Counted from the stretch's first letter, positions 13,381-25,267 are shown. The stretch: 64,000 nt of DNA from Opisthorchis felineus (GCA_004794785.1 SJOL01005532.1:450350-514349), one strand, 5' to 3'. Numbers and translations are program-made. The notes: generated by a model not told the origin, from the sequence alone.

Positions 13381-13384
<4 letters not shown>
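12590..13384 (-). mobile_element. R2-like non-LTR retrotransposon: endonuclease end and 3' region
   Basis: On the minus strand, 13381 downward reads AHDARCARHN, then KLAKRLRRLGYTVFEEL, then KPDLIAVRERRATVIDVSI. This is the C-terminal restriction-like endonuclease of R2-clade elements: an RHN box followed by a PD-(D/E)xK core with P-D and I-D-V. After a stop at about 13177 the frame continues with MIISYRGICFPQSAKAVLG near 13060-13000, matching the usual R2 C-terminal W/Y-R-G box. From 12800 to 12590 the sequence matches 49380-49580 downstream of the other R2-like fragment, so it is the shared 3' region. The upstream side stops at a TA microsatellite. Inactive fragment. Confidence 0.85.

Positions 13385-13414
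<30 letters not shown>
13385..13414. repeat. TA microsatellite
   Basis: Fifteen AT units without interruption. It borders the 5' side of the R2-like fragment and may mark a breakpoint. Confidence 0.97.
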
Positions 13415-13417
<3 letters not shown>

Positions 13418-13917
13418 GGATAATTACAAGGTAATCATTCAGGGGAATTCTGGCAGGTTTCGCGGAAGATATCCCCCGCTTGATGGAGACATGCTAGCAG
13501 CCGAACTGTTCGGCTCATTGAAGGAAGTAAACACTGTGACGATAAAATATCAGCTTGCTAAATAATGCTTCAGCAGACTAAAAATAAACACCCTCTAAAC
13601 TAAACCTTTTAGTTTTCAGCGTTTCATATCCAAACTGAGCCACGGAATCAAAATGAGTTTAAAGGACCCCAATATCCTGGCTGAAAACGTTCCACACAGC
13701 AGCTCACTTCTATAGAAAATGGCAACATTCAAGCCTCGAAAAGCAAACCAGCCACTTGATCCCTCGATTTAACAAAATGACTCGCCGAGGTTTATGCCTG
13801 GCTACTAAACATGGTTAGTTTTCAGAAGTAAGAGCATGGGAGCGGTTCTACAAAAATTGCAAACTTAACTTCTGTTGGTTACTTTAATTGGGGCTATTTA
13901 TAACGGTCATAATCAGC
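13415..13917. other. no gene seen
   Basis: Stop-rich in all frames, with no recognised repeat. Confidence 0.35.
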
Positions 13918-14073
13918 TGGCATACCTAATTGGTCTCCTTGGCATGCGTGTGACCCACGTCAACGCATACGTTGACGCCGATGCTAAAGATAGGTTATTT
14001 GTATATGGGTGTTGGGACTACACGGAAACTGTGAACTGCCTCGCTGTCATGGCCGGTTTGGCACTCTACGCAC
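13918..14073 (+). CDS. possible internal exon, product not recognised
   Basis: An open plus-strand frame runs from an AG acceptor-like site (ATAATCAG before 13918) to a good donor (CACCAG then GTAAGT at 14074). It encodes about 52 residues beginning LAYLIGLLGMRVTHVN and ending near VMAGLALYAP. The composition looks like real protein, with a hydrophobic segment, an acidic-aromatic middle (DRLFVYGCWDY) and another hydrophobic segment, compatible with a membrane protein. I do not recognise the family and found no partner exon on the plus strand nearby. It could be an isolated exon of a gene with long introns, or a chance open frame. Confidence 0.35.
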
Positions 14074-14829
14074 CAGGTAAGTCTGTGAGCTATTTCTTTT
14101 ACACACGGTGGGATTCGTTCTATAACCCGTAAACTAAATCATAGTAATTGATGTCATAGGTAGTCAATAAGTAGTGAACAGGGGGGACAACATGGACCGG
14201 TTCTCCTGAGAAATGTAGCCCCAGAGAAATGCGGGCACGATTAAAATGACCGATACGCATGAAACAGCCACTGGTAAAGCAAACTTGGGTCAACGACAGG
14301 CGCCGGCAATAAGTTACGTGGTCAACCTTGCTAGATTTAGGGGTAAGAGTGGTTTTCTCATACATTCAAAAGACAACAGTTTGGAAAACAGAAGTACGGT
14401 CCTCGTATGACCTTTATTCGGACGGAGGGCCCCTACTGGGGGCAGCCGTACTATATTTAGAGGAGTCCAAACTCTCATACAACAAATCTTTACAGCCTTC
14501 TTACCTTCCATCCATTAGAGGCCAGAGCTAATTAATCACAGTGCAAAGAAAGGACAAACCATTTCTGTTGCGCATCGTGGGATAAGGGGCATGATCTTAC
14601 TAATTTTGAAGACAATCGCATCGATAAACGGTGCTTTCCAAGACATTCAGATTCCATGCAATAATCAGAGTCTCATCAGACGCCTGAATTAAAGTTCACT
14701 GGGTGTAGTGAAGAAGTCTCAGTTTAACCCTCTGAATACAGATGGAACGCTTGAGGATCGACAACATGCACATGATGGTTGACATTAGGGTAAAGGGAGT
14801 GTATGTAACTGAATAGCAAGAACCGTCTT

Positions 14830-15062
14830 ACCTGAAAGCATTCGGAACCCAGTATCCATCCTTTATATAACGTGGCACTTCGTAGTTGGCAGTTTTAACG
14901 TAATTCCAACTCCTTAGACTCTCGTCAGTAGTGGACCAAAAGGCAAATGGTGGGAAGTAAAATCCACGGAACCAGATAGGTAGTTGGAATTGCTTCCTGC
15001 TGTCGTACCAATTGAATGGATAACTGGCATAAATCCAGGTGTCGGGAATAGGCCTTTGTCCT
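14830..15062 (-). CDS. possible internal exon, product not recognised
   Basis: A minus-strand frame contains RPIPDTWIYASYPFNWYD, then LPIWFRGFYFPPFAFW and IKDGYWVPNAF. It is rich in W, Y, F and P, which is hard to get by chance. It ends at a strong donor (CTTTCAG then GTAAGA, rc) and begins after a pyrimidine-rich stretch with AG near 15060. The upstream extension of the same frame to 15310 lies in the putative intron. No downstream exon in the right phase was found: the frame near 14190 (after TTTCTCAG) does not give a long product in phase. Function unknown. Confidence 0.4.
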
Positions 15063-15069
15063 CGACAAA

Positions 15070-18000
15070 GAATCAGAAAAAGGTAAATGGTTAGGCCGAG
15101 TCGAATAATCACGCCCATGTGGAAAGACGCCGTCCGTCGAACATCTCTAGTCTCGTTTATATGCCAATGAAATACTATAAGACGCTTGTGACATTGTGTA
15201 ATTTTCAAACAGTCGGGGATCAATAAGTCTATTAAGCACCTTGAAAAAATCGATCGTAATAGTTTAAAACTTTGTAGAGCAGGTACGTATGCTACCCTAA
15301 AAATCGCCACCCACAGCGAGGGTAGCCTTCGGTAATTGTGAAAAACAGTGTTTCACCATAGCAGACATCTCACTGTAGTTGCCGTTTTGTTGATCCCTCT
15401 AGGTTCCAGTTAAGAATGCCTCTTGAATGGGCTACAGATGCTTTAGAAGAGGTAAAAGTGTTTGAGTGCTCCAGGTTGTTTGTTTATAGCAAAATGCTGG
15501 AGGTTAGGCAGCTGGATTTTTGTTGGAACATTTCAAAATTTTGACCAGAAAGCGTGACCTGGGTCTAGGTAATATACGCAACCAAAGCAGAGAGACAAAG
15601 CCAACTCCACTGAAACTTTCCATTAGCAGTCACTCACGGGAAAGTTAGCAAAGAAGACCAATAATGAGGGACTTAGTTTCCATTAACGGACATTAGTGGG
15701 ACACTGATGTAAAGTTCTAAAATAGACATGCGATTGCTGTCAGATAGGTGGTTAGTGGATAGCGTCAGCTGGACTGCATCGGTTCACTTTTTGTTTGCAA
15801 ATACATTAATTCCTACATAAGGAACAAACTAATGAGGATAGCGGATTGTATTCTCGAAGTGAGGTATATTTTTCTGAGAGGTGACGAAAATGGGGCGTCT
15901 TATTCGGCTTCTACACTTTGTTAACAAAGAGTCCGATACCTTTGGGTGTTTTAGTCAACACACCGCGGGGTATGATTAAATCGGTCGTCTCAACCGCAGT
16001 GTGTGGCAAATAATCAAGACTGATTATGTGGAAATGAGACATACGAAGTTCAACTGTATATGCTTGCACGTTTGTCGTCTCACGCTGTCACTTGAATTAA
16101 CCAGATAATTTCTACCCTTGCCTGTGAGACCGAAATAAGAACAAAAAACGAAGATAAGTATGTGGTTAATGTTGTGTTAAACTATTGGTCAAGCTGAATA
16201 GAGTCATATCCCAACAGGATAAGGTAGAATTAACCTTAGGGACAATGGCTGGTCTCTGTAACAGCTGATTTGTAAATCCCATAGGACAACAGTGTAACAG
16301 TTCGTACTGGTTGATAAGTATGGCACACTGGCGTCACAGTCCTCCGATATTAGTTTTAGGAGATTCTGTCTTCGAATAAGGGTTAGTTTGAACAAACTGA
16401 TGCTTCATAATGATCTCGAGAGAAGTTGCTTTCTTACGGAAGTACCGTATGAGGGACTTTGGCCATTAGGAGCACCCATCTATCTACCAAGATCTGTTCA
16501 ATAACAATGTCTGACCACAGCTAAAGCAATGGCATTTTACTCACAAAATTTGAGTTTGTACGCCAAGAAAGCATTCATGCACTTACTGAGACTTTCATGG
16601 TCTGCTCAGTGGCTGCTGGCCACTCATGCTAGTCGGTCGTGACGTAAACAGTTTTCATCCTTTTATCCTTTTTTCCTTTATCTTTGTTTTACTCATATGA
16701 ATAGCTTGTCTTTGGTTTGTAACCCCTCGATCTCTACTGACCAGAAGAAGTGATCTCAAAGATATTAATGCTCGTCAACTTGTGTTCTGAATACTGTGAA
16801 CTCAAAGTGCTGACGTAACGCCTGGCTGAGTTACTTCACTTCCATGAAATCCTTTGCGATCCCCATGGTATTCAAAATGTTTTTATTATCCAGGCCCCTA
16901 TGGTGCGTTTCAAGGTTCAGGTTGTGCAGATGGAGTAAAAGGTGTACAGACTGAGATAAATAGAGTTATCAGGTGGGCAGAATGGACTTAGCTTTATGTG
17001 CTTGTAGGTTTTCGCGTCATCCGAAGGAAGCGCTGTAGTGAATCACCTGAGCTCAGATCCAAATACTCATTTAATTGGAGCCCTTCAGGCAATTGACACC
17101 GAAAAACTACGTTTTTCTGCTTACAAGGGTTGGGGAAAATATCCAGAAGGGGGTCACGGTCGTAAATAAATCACAACAGCTTTTCCGAGTGTCAAACTGA
17201 CAACCCCCAGTACAGCTCAGATGGTCACGGAGGCGCACAAGCCGTCACCACTGTAAGGTTCAGTCTTCTTGTGACTGTCAGACTCATGACCAGAGTTCAG
17301 AAAGAACGTGAAACTTTTGACTCTTCCAGATTGATTGTACCGCCCCGTGGAAACAAGAAGCGTCTGACGACCGCCCGGAAAGCAGATATCCTGGAAAAGC
17401 TGCCGTCCCCAGGAGCAGCCCTGAGCCTTGTAACTCGTTCTTTGAAGGTATTTCATAAAACTACTCGGGACGTCACAGCTGCTTAGGCACGTCAGCAAAA
17501 GAAAATCACAATAAAGCCGATCAAAAGTTCCACAGGATCAACCGTGGTAATTTAAGGCACAAGGACTCGACAAGGACACGACTCATGGTGAGATCTCCAT
17601 CATAGACTGCTGTGAACAACAGCTTAATGTCGCTTAATACAAAAGTGGTCATTACAGAACCGCATTACAGAATCCGAACAAGGGTTCCAGTGATGGAAGC
17701 AGAGGCACGATCTGAAAATCTACGAGACAAATGCGTTTTCTGTACCGTCGATATCAATATTTCTATTCATGTATATAGGGGGCAAAGGGCGTGCTACAAC
17801 AAAGTATTAACTCACTTCGCAGGATTACGCCTCATGATATCATGATATCAAATAACTATGACAAAACGGTATTCTTAATGTTAGAAGAAGCGCGCTGTAC
17901 CATTCTAGTTTATCGCGTTTAAGTTTTAAAAGATAGTGAGACAGCCATTTGGAACGGAGTGTCTAAAGATCGAGTAGCGCCGTCACTCTGTTGAAGTAAG

Positions 18001-18315
18001 GAGAACGAAGGTATTCTCCTCTCATACTAGGAAAGTACAAATCTTCATGTAGCTTTGGGGTGTTGATTTATCACGTCTACTTTGGACCTGGAAGCATCCA
18101 TAAAGTCCTTGACACGGAGCTTGTGGGCCAAACAGATACTCTTTTCCGTCGACAATGCCCCTTCACAGTGAGTCTGAGTTTCCTGTTGGCCGGTTAACAA
18201 ACTTACCTGCAAGTTACACGTCCGTCATCCACCGATCAACCAGGGTGCAATCTAATCCTTTACGTGCGTGTTTCGACAAATATCGTTCAACTTTTTAATC
18301 GGTAGAAACAGAGTT
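15070..18315. other. no supportable gene
   Basis: Short frames such as 17217-17498 (minus) and 17271-17486 (plus) overlap each other and carry no motif. A small direct repeat (CATGATATCATGATATC) lies near 17833. Confidence 0.35.
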
Positions 18316-18319
18316 AAAC

Positions 18320-18915
18320 ATGTTTATGTCAGGTGATTTGTACGGAGACAGTGATCAAGAAGAACGCTCAGAATTCTTATCAATTGATGGTTTACCTTAT
18401 CAAGAGAGAGGTCAAATTGTTCTCGTTCCTAGTGAAGCGGCTTCGGCTAACAGCATTTCCGCCAACTATTTTCAGGATTAGATAAGAAAACGGTCACCAG
18501 TCTTTCCTATGAAAGTGCCCCTTCCCTCTTGGCTTAGAAGTAGAAGATTAAGACGATGGTGAAGGCACGACCCCCGGCAAAGCAAATAGAGTACTCAGCC
18601 TTTTAGTGAGCAAGAAGCTTCAGCTTGACGTGCTGTCAAAAAGGCTGGAAAAAATGCGTCGCTGAACTGAAGCCGTTTACAAAACTTACGTTGGTTAGCT
18701 GTAACGAAGAAAGCAGTTGGAGACTTATGGATTTTTTGGTAAATAAATGTTTGTACGGAATTGTTACTACGCTGTACGCTCTCGGTTAACAGTTAGTTTA
18801 TCTATTTAGGGGGTATAAAAACGATGAATGTGTTCCTTGTTACCGATTAATCATCAAGAATTCGTTGTTCATCGTAAGCCCCTTCTTGAATTCGCCGTAA
18901 GGAATGTTGAATAAA
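18320..18915 (+). pseudogene. possible small gene or decayed processed gene copy
   Basis: An ATG at 18320 opens 53 codons (MFMSGDLYGDSDQEERSEF, then ending ISANYFQD and a stop near 18480). The frame is acidic at the start. After the stop, further protein-like stretches appear in shifted frames: PLPSWLRSRRLRRW at about 18520, and LLVSKKLQLDVLSKRLEKMR, a likely helix, at about 18600-18662. An AATAAA lies near 18911. The pattern fits an intronless copy of a small gene broken by frameshifts. I do not recognise the parent family. Confidence 0.3.
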
Positions 18916-18919
18916 AGTT

Positions 18920-20260
18920 TTGAATTTTTAACCTAATAACGTAGGTAAAATGGTTCTAGGTGACTACGATAAAGAAATTATCATGCAAAATCCGCAGATG
19001 GTTTGCAACAAGTGGTCTAATTCCATCATGCACCTTTAGTACCCTTTGATAATTGGCAGCAACGTTCAAACCCCTTACAACGCTGAGCCATACAGTACTC
19101 ACTCACCCGCTCAGCTTCTAACCAAAATGTGTCAGCACTGGGCGGACAATTGTGTATTATCCTTCAATACACCCTATTCGTGTCTCTTATATTATGTCAC
19201 TTGGCACGTGCAAAATCAATCACATTTAACAGATGTGGCGTGTTTATGTAGGGTGAATGTCTCGCTCACATATAATCGTGCATGGCAGGACTGGTCGCAG
19301 AAGAGCCTCTTCAGTGAGCATGAGTATGGGAAAAACGAGCAAATCAGAGGCTCCGTTAGAAACTTATCAGATTTTGATAGGCACAATAACCATTTTGTTA
19401 GGTTTTGATATTCAGACGCCATCAGTTGCTGAAATTTGTCGATGAACTGGTTAGCTGGGACAATCGATCCAACAGCTGGGTCATATTAGGCCCTATTCTG
19501 GAGGATTTTGTTTGCTGGAGAAACTGGCTTTGAGGTAGCATGAATAACACGCGCAAGTCAGAAAAAGCAGGAGTGACAACTCCTACAGCCAGACAGGTCC
19601 AACTCAGTGTTATAGGAAGAACGTTAGTGTTGTATTAAGATGTAAATAGATGGGAGGCTGGTTCGCATCTTGGGATTTACCTCCTGACTCAAGTCAATAG
19701 TAACCCAAGCATGACGGTAGCATATACCCTTTATCCCAAAAGCTGTGTGAATTGCCCCGAGCATGCTGTGGCTCATTTAAACCCGAGGGGGTGAGACCGG
19801 AGACCAAGCGGAGGGGAGTCATTCATTCATCAGCCAGACAAACAGTGAGCTGTGATCGTCAAACGAAGTTGGGAAATTCCAAAGCTTGGGGGTATTTTGT
19901 CTGAGCAGGATGGACTAGTCCACTTGCGAGTCACACCAAAATCAGACTCACTTAGCTAATTGAGGTAAAGTCGTACACGGTGTGGTTTGATTTGTGTCAG
20001 CGGGAAAATACCAATTCTGGTACGATCACAAAAATAGCATGATAAAATGTTTAATGTTGTTTGTGTGCGGACCAGCATATTCTGTATGTGACTTCACGGA
20101 CGTTCTGCGTTTTCCACCAGCAAACCCGAGTTCTTAGAAACCCGACTTTTTATTGTTCATCTGATGTTGGAGGACACCAGCACCGTTGGAGTAAAGGCTA
20201 CACGAGCCTGTTTAGAAGCCTCAAGGTACAAAAGAGTCACCAAATGAACAAATGCAGTTT
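18920..20260. other. no supportable gene
   Basis: Frames at 19046-19445 overlap on both strands and carry no motif. Nothing else recognised. Confidence 0.35.
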
Positions 20261-20264
20261 CTGC

Positions 20265-20415
20265 ACAACAACACTTACTTGTTTTCGGAAAAGTTTGGTA
20301 ACAATCGGTAGATTTATTGCTGGGCAACGTTTCGCTTTTGACGAAAGCTTCGTCAGGCCTAGTGACTAGGTTACGAGGTTGGTCGAGATTTAAGGCGGAA
20401 GGAGAACCAATCATC
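20265..20415 (-). repeat. Penelope-like element flank, left copy with hammerhead-like core
   Basis: On the minus strand, CTGACGA (rc of 20350-20356) is followed by a GCTTT...AAAGC hairpin with a five-base loop, then GAAA (rc of 20330-20333) and CGTTGCCCAGCAAT. Short outer arms GTAAC and GTTAC can pair. The order of boxes is that of a type I hammerhead ribozyme, as known from Penelope-like elements; stems I and III look weak by eye. It lies about 300 bases beyond the end of the coding part, where a terminal repeat is expected. The same sequence occurs inverted at 22133-22255. Confidence 0.75.
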
Positions 20416-20463
20416 TAAGTCAAGCTGAATCTCTGTTGGGTGTCGGCCGAAGGATTTTGTGTG

Positions 20464-20718
20464 TTAGGGTGGGTGACCAAGAGTTGGGCCGATTGGGAAA
20501 CGTAAATGGATTTGGGTCCAACCTAGGGTGTAGTTCTTCTGGTTCGGTTCACTTGATGATCCCTCTTGAACTTCGTTTGCACTTTCTGTCCGTCTGTGTG
20601 GATGGGCTAGTGCTGCGATAGTTGTGTAAGAGGGGTTCTGTGAACTTTGGTCGGGTTGGGATTTCCACCCCCTGTTTTTTGCTAATGATTCTACGTGAAT
20701 TGACAACCACACAGTCAC
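20464..20718 (-). other. possible C-terminal extension of the Penelope-like frame
   Basis: This 84-codon minus-strand frame is in phase with the GIY-YIG frame and separated from it only by one stop codon. It may be the continuation of the element's protein, or 3' untranslated sequence that happens to be open. No motif is recognised. Confidence 0.3.
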
Positions 20719-20721
20719 GTG

Positions 20722-22135
20722 TCAACTCGGCTTATCTAAGACCGCTTTCCATGCGCTCGCCAGTTCCACACTCTCGATTCTGTTCACGCTGTGATGCTTG
20801 GTGATTTCCACCGCTTCGGCTATCAGCCACTGTGGTGTGAATCGCAGTCCCCGTCTTAAAACTTCCACATTATCCAAATCTATTCTATGTCCCGTATCTA
20901 AGGCATGTACCGCCATCGCTGAGTCTTTGACCAGCGTTTGGTATTCTTCCGCATTCCTTGGTGGTTTGTTTATTCTCCTTTTATGCTCACCAATTCTGGT
21001 ATGCAATTCCCTGGCAGTTTGTCCTATGTAAACCTTAGTGCAATCGTTGCAATTAATTTTATACACACAGTCCCTAGTCCTTTCAACCGGGAGGGGATCT
21101 TTCAATTGCACCAAAACTGAGCTTAGCGTTTTTCCCTTCTGGAAAGCTACTCTAATGTTGGCCAAGTTCAGCATTCTTCGAATAACCTCCGATGTTCCTG
21201 CTTTAGATGGAATGACTGCTGTGCCAATCTGTTCCTTACTGGGTCTAGATACCGGAGCCAATATCTTTCTTAGCTGACGCCTAATCAAACTCACCGGGTA
21301 TCCTATTTCTTAAAGTCTGTTGGCAATCTCGATTTGAGCTGCCGTTCGGTCGATCTCTTCTGTGCACAGCGCTCTGACTCGACGAAACATCGATGAGACA
21401 ATACTGGCGTACACGGACTTTGGGTGAGCTGATGAATAGTTTAAAACGGTTCCTGTGTCTGTTGGTTTCTCGTAGATCGTAGTTTTTAATTTTCCCCCAC
21501 TCTTATGTGCTATACAATCCAGGAAAGGTAATGTGCCCGAGGTGGACTCTATCTCCATGCTAAACTTGATGTGTGGATTTAAACTATTGAGATAGTCGTG
21601 GAAGCTGTTCACGTTATCTCGTTTGATTACAACAAACGTATCGTCAACATAACGCCAAAATACTTTTGGTGGACAATGATATCCGGCCAAGGCCATTTGT
21701 TCGAAGTCCTCCATATAAATATCAGCTAAAACTGGGGATATTGGAGATCCCATTGCAAGACCTTGTTCTTGTGAGTAAACGGTTGTCAAAAACAAACTGA
21801 TCAAGATTCAAACACACTCTTATGCCCTCAACTATTTCATCCACCACGAGCTGTTTCCTTTCCCCAAGTGTCGTGTCTACCAGTAACAACCTCTTGGTTA
21901 CCTCCAGAGCATCTGCCCTAGGTATGTTTGTGTACCTTGAGACTACGTCAAAACTCACGAGGACTTCGTCCATCTCCAAAGGAAGCCCTGCGACCTTATT
22001 GGCAAAGTCGTACGAATTCCTAATGAAGGTGCTTGATTTCTCCGTGGGCGGTTTTAGTATGCCAGCTAAGAATCTGGCCAGCTCATGTGGTGGTGAGCCT
22101 ATACCATCCACTATTGGCCTTATCGGGGCATCTGT
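20722..22135 (-). mobile_element. Penelope-like retroelement, better preserved copy (RT plus GIY-YIG endonuclease)
   Basis: Minus strand, three frame segments. 22138-21780 holds IRPIVDGIGSPPHELARF and VLVSFDVVSRYTNIP, the first RT boxes with the catalytic D. 21804-21310 holds YSQEQGLAMGSPISPVLAD and FWRYVDDTFVVIK, the second catalytic box (YVDD), plus the thumb. 21294-20722 holds CVYKINCNDCTKVYIGQT and LHTRIGEHKR, the GIY-YIG nuclease of Penelope-like elements with its Cys pair and the R and E positions. Known elements of this group use the RT to copy RNA and the nuclease for integration. Only one frameshift (near 21785) and one in-frame TAA (21310-21312) interrupt the reading, so this copy is far younger than the one at 1.9-3.7 kb. 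Its 5' end is missing: coding sequence stops abruptly at the inverted flank near 22133. Confidence 0.95.
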
Positions 22136-22255
22136 CAAAAGCGAAACGTTGCCCAGAAATAAATCTACCGACTGTTACCAAACTTTTCCGAAAACGATGA
22201 TTACTCAATCGGTTTCAAGCGTTTTTCACCTGACTGAACACTTACTTGGGTTTAT
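22133..22255 (+). repeat. Penelope-like element flank, right copy, truncated
   Basis: Begins inside the hammerhead-like hairpin (GTCAAAAGCGAAACG) and continues GTTGCCCAGAAATAAATC, then ACTGTTACCAAACTTTTCCG and an AATCGGTTTCAAGCG segment. It is inverted relative to the flank at 20265-20415 and lacks the part with the CTGACGA box, so this copy could not form the ribozyme. Confidence 0.75.
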
Positions 22256-25200
22256 GCGCTAAAAACATCCATGATTCTCTGCAACCAACGCGAAATTGAA
22301 GATCTGCAAAGCCTCATATTCAACGTTCAGTGATCCAGTATATATGGACATGGTATTTTAGGATCTAAATAAAACACTTAACTGTGGAGCCTCTCTCAAA
22401 ACTGCACATAATAAACCGTGACATCTTGATACTTCGAATTTTCGAGGTAAGGTTTCTATGGAATATTAGTATGGAATATGGAGTATTACAAATCCGGTTC
22501 GGGCCAATAAAACTTTGGAAACATATACAGACCTGCGAATTTTAAGATCCAGCATGTGACATACTCGGTGGTATAATATATCTGCATATTAATCCCTGTG
22601 GTCTATTCGTTTCGTCCACAATGAAAACATTGTCCTCATTCCTATCGGTTGCGTTAGCCAAAAACTGTGTGTTTCTGAACACAAGTATTCTATTTTCATT
22701 CCTGATTTCTGCTTTTTGCTGGCCATAACATGCGCAGTGTCCCTTCTAAGTGCCATTTGAACATTCTCGTTTGTTTATTCATTCTTTTACAGAGAACCAT
22801 CCTACTCAGTTTAATTTTGGTTAAGGTAGGTTAGTTATTTCTAAGGAGCTTGATATAAACTGGATGACGGAAGCAAATCGTTCTGATTTCGGTGGCCCGC
22901 GATGAATAAATGCACCGTACTCCGTAAAGTCCTTGACTATCTTTATTTGTGGTTGAAATTTTGGTGGAACACTACGTGAGTTTAGTTACCTGAGGGTGAA
23001 ATATCTGGATACCTGTTAAATCCCTTCAACCATTATTTTTTAATCCTACTTGGGCAGCAAAAAGTGAGCTTAATTGCCTTGTGAATTCGATTAAAAGACT
23101 TGTTCAATATGTTTCTTTGTAGTCAGACTTTGATGACAGATTGTAATTGGCCAGTCTGTTGCCATCATACAGCTGAGCTACGTGTCATACAGTCTTGGCG
23201 GAGGATTGTGTTGACACCAAATGATGGCCAGATGTGCCGTTGTAGCTAGTTAAAATGACACTGCATTCACAATACTGCACACAACCCAAGCGCTAGAGAC
23301 TATAAAGAGGCCGGCACTTTCATTCACGTTGGCTCACGTCGCCACGCAGACTGGGTGAGCATTGTCTCACCCGGAACACAAGTGAAAACGCTCGAACAGC
23401 GGCTTACATAATGAAGGTAGCACTCGTTTGTGGACCTGGTTGTAGACAAGCATCTGCTAGCCTGTTCATCTGTGCGGAACCTATAGGGTATTTTTTATTC
23501 AAAGTCGGAGCTGCTCGCTCTTTACAGACCATCGTGTGTGCGCAGCAGATGCCGAAAACTTCCAACAGTTGGTGTGCGTCAAGCTACGACTAGGCTTATT
23601 TGAGATTAATTGGCCAACTCCTGTCCTTACGTCTCCCACTGCATGACACTTCCAGAAAATTTACTACAAAATACGGTGTACTGAAGTTCATAAGGCACTG
23701 ATTTTATAGGGCGAGTCCCCTGACCCGGCCGATGAAACTTCCACGTTAGTGTTGCATCAAATTCAGGCCATGGTTGTTCTCTAAATGGTTCTAATTTGCA
23801 CTAACGAATAATGGGACGTTGGTTGCATGAAGTAAATTTATCCAGTTCGATTTCAGTGATTATTAAATTTCGATCCTTGGCCTTAGTGGACGCGAGTGGA
23901 TGACAAAATCTGACGGATGCACCAACAGTTACTGTAAATGTTTCCCAACTTCTGCCCTGTAGTAGTGATATGACACTTGTTGGGGAATTATATCACCTGT
24001 GTTCAAGTCACACTAGAAAGCAAGTCGCAGTCTTTCGTCAATTTGCTGAACTGATGACCCTCTATGGAACTGGGTAATCAGATAACGATCGGGCTCAGTA
24101 AAAATAGGTTGTCAAGTTTCTTGACGAAACGTACTATTCATAGGGATGCTGAAACTCTCCGATAACCCACGACCGGTTTTGCCCTCCTTGGGGCTCATCA
24201 GGTAGGTGCAGTCCCCATCAACCCAACGTTCTGCTTGAACACTAACCTGAATGCTACTGACATAATATACTCATCCGAAAATCAACTTGGTGTTGACGGG
24301 AACCTGGGCGAAACTGGTCACCGAGTGTCGAAGAGGTTTAGCAACATATATGACCAGTGTGTTGCGTCAAGAAATATAATGCGGTATCTCGAATATCGTT
24401 GAGTCCCCCATTAATATGAAGATGATTGCAGAAAGGTGTATTTTACCAATCAGCTTTTCAATATTTTCTGTCTGTGGGGTTGTTAAAGGTCTTCCGACAG
24501 GACACTCTGGCGTACAATTTACAGTTTCGTTTTACCCAACCATTCAGTGGTTGAACTCCCAAAGCTAGATGATTTCCCCTTTATGGAGAGAGCAACTTCT
24601 CTTTGCCTCCATTGCAGAGGAAATGATTGCTAGATTCTCACGTTTCTGCACATAAGCAGAATTATGGAAATGCTTATTTATCCTTGGGTTGTGGAGTGTG
24701 AGAAAAGACACCTCAAGGTGATTTTAAGTTAGCACCAATCAAGCAGCTTTTGGTTGGCATTGAGACGATTTAAGATTGCGAAATACAACTAACATGAGCA
24801 CGATAACCGACTGTGTCAGCTCACTGACTTGGATTTTTGTCACAAACGTCCGCAGAAACCATTCGAAATGGATTGTAGCCGATGAAGGGAATCCCTTTCA
24901 AGCACAATTTTTCACATCTCTTGAGATAGTTTCCCCATAAACTAACAGCTCAAATTTTGCCATTTACGGACACTACGACTTGCTTCACAGAACTATGTTT
25001 CCGGTACTACGTGCAACGCATGACACCTTACTTTTCAAATTAAGATTTTAACTCTAACTGGGAACACCTGGACACCTAGAAACAACCATCCTGTTCATTA
25101 GCAAAAAAGTCTTCTATTCGAAGAGATGCACTTTGAAGTGGTATAAAAAGTATTTAACCTGAGCGACAGAAAAAAGCCCCAGGATGAAATACATTAGCAA

Positions 25201-25265
25201 AGAAGTCTCTCAAATCGTTCACCAGCTTTTTTTTGTGCACAAAAGTATTTGCTTCATGCAGGTTG
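22256..25265. other. no supportable gene
   Basis: No exon with family similarity and no transposon domain seen. A segment near 24165-24215 (GGGGCTCATCAGGTAGGTGC) loosely resembles a stretch near 38975-39000 and may be an old repeat. Confidence 0.35.
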
Positions 25266-25267
25266 AT

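Noticed and set aside
14120..14365. Downstream partner exon of the 14830-15062 segment
   Set aside because: An acceptor-like TTTCTCAG is present, but joining in phase gives a stop after about 17 codons, and the longer frame there is out of phase.
21822..22262. 146-codon plus-strand frame
   Set aside because: Antisense of the Penelope-like RT and its flank.
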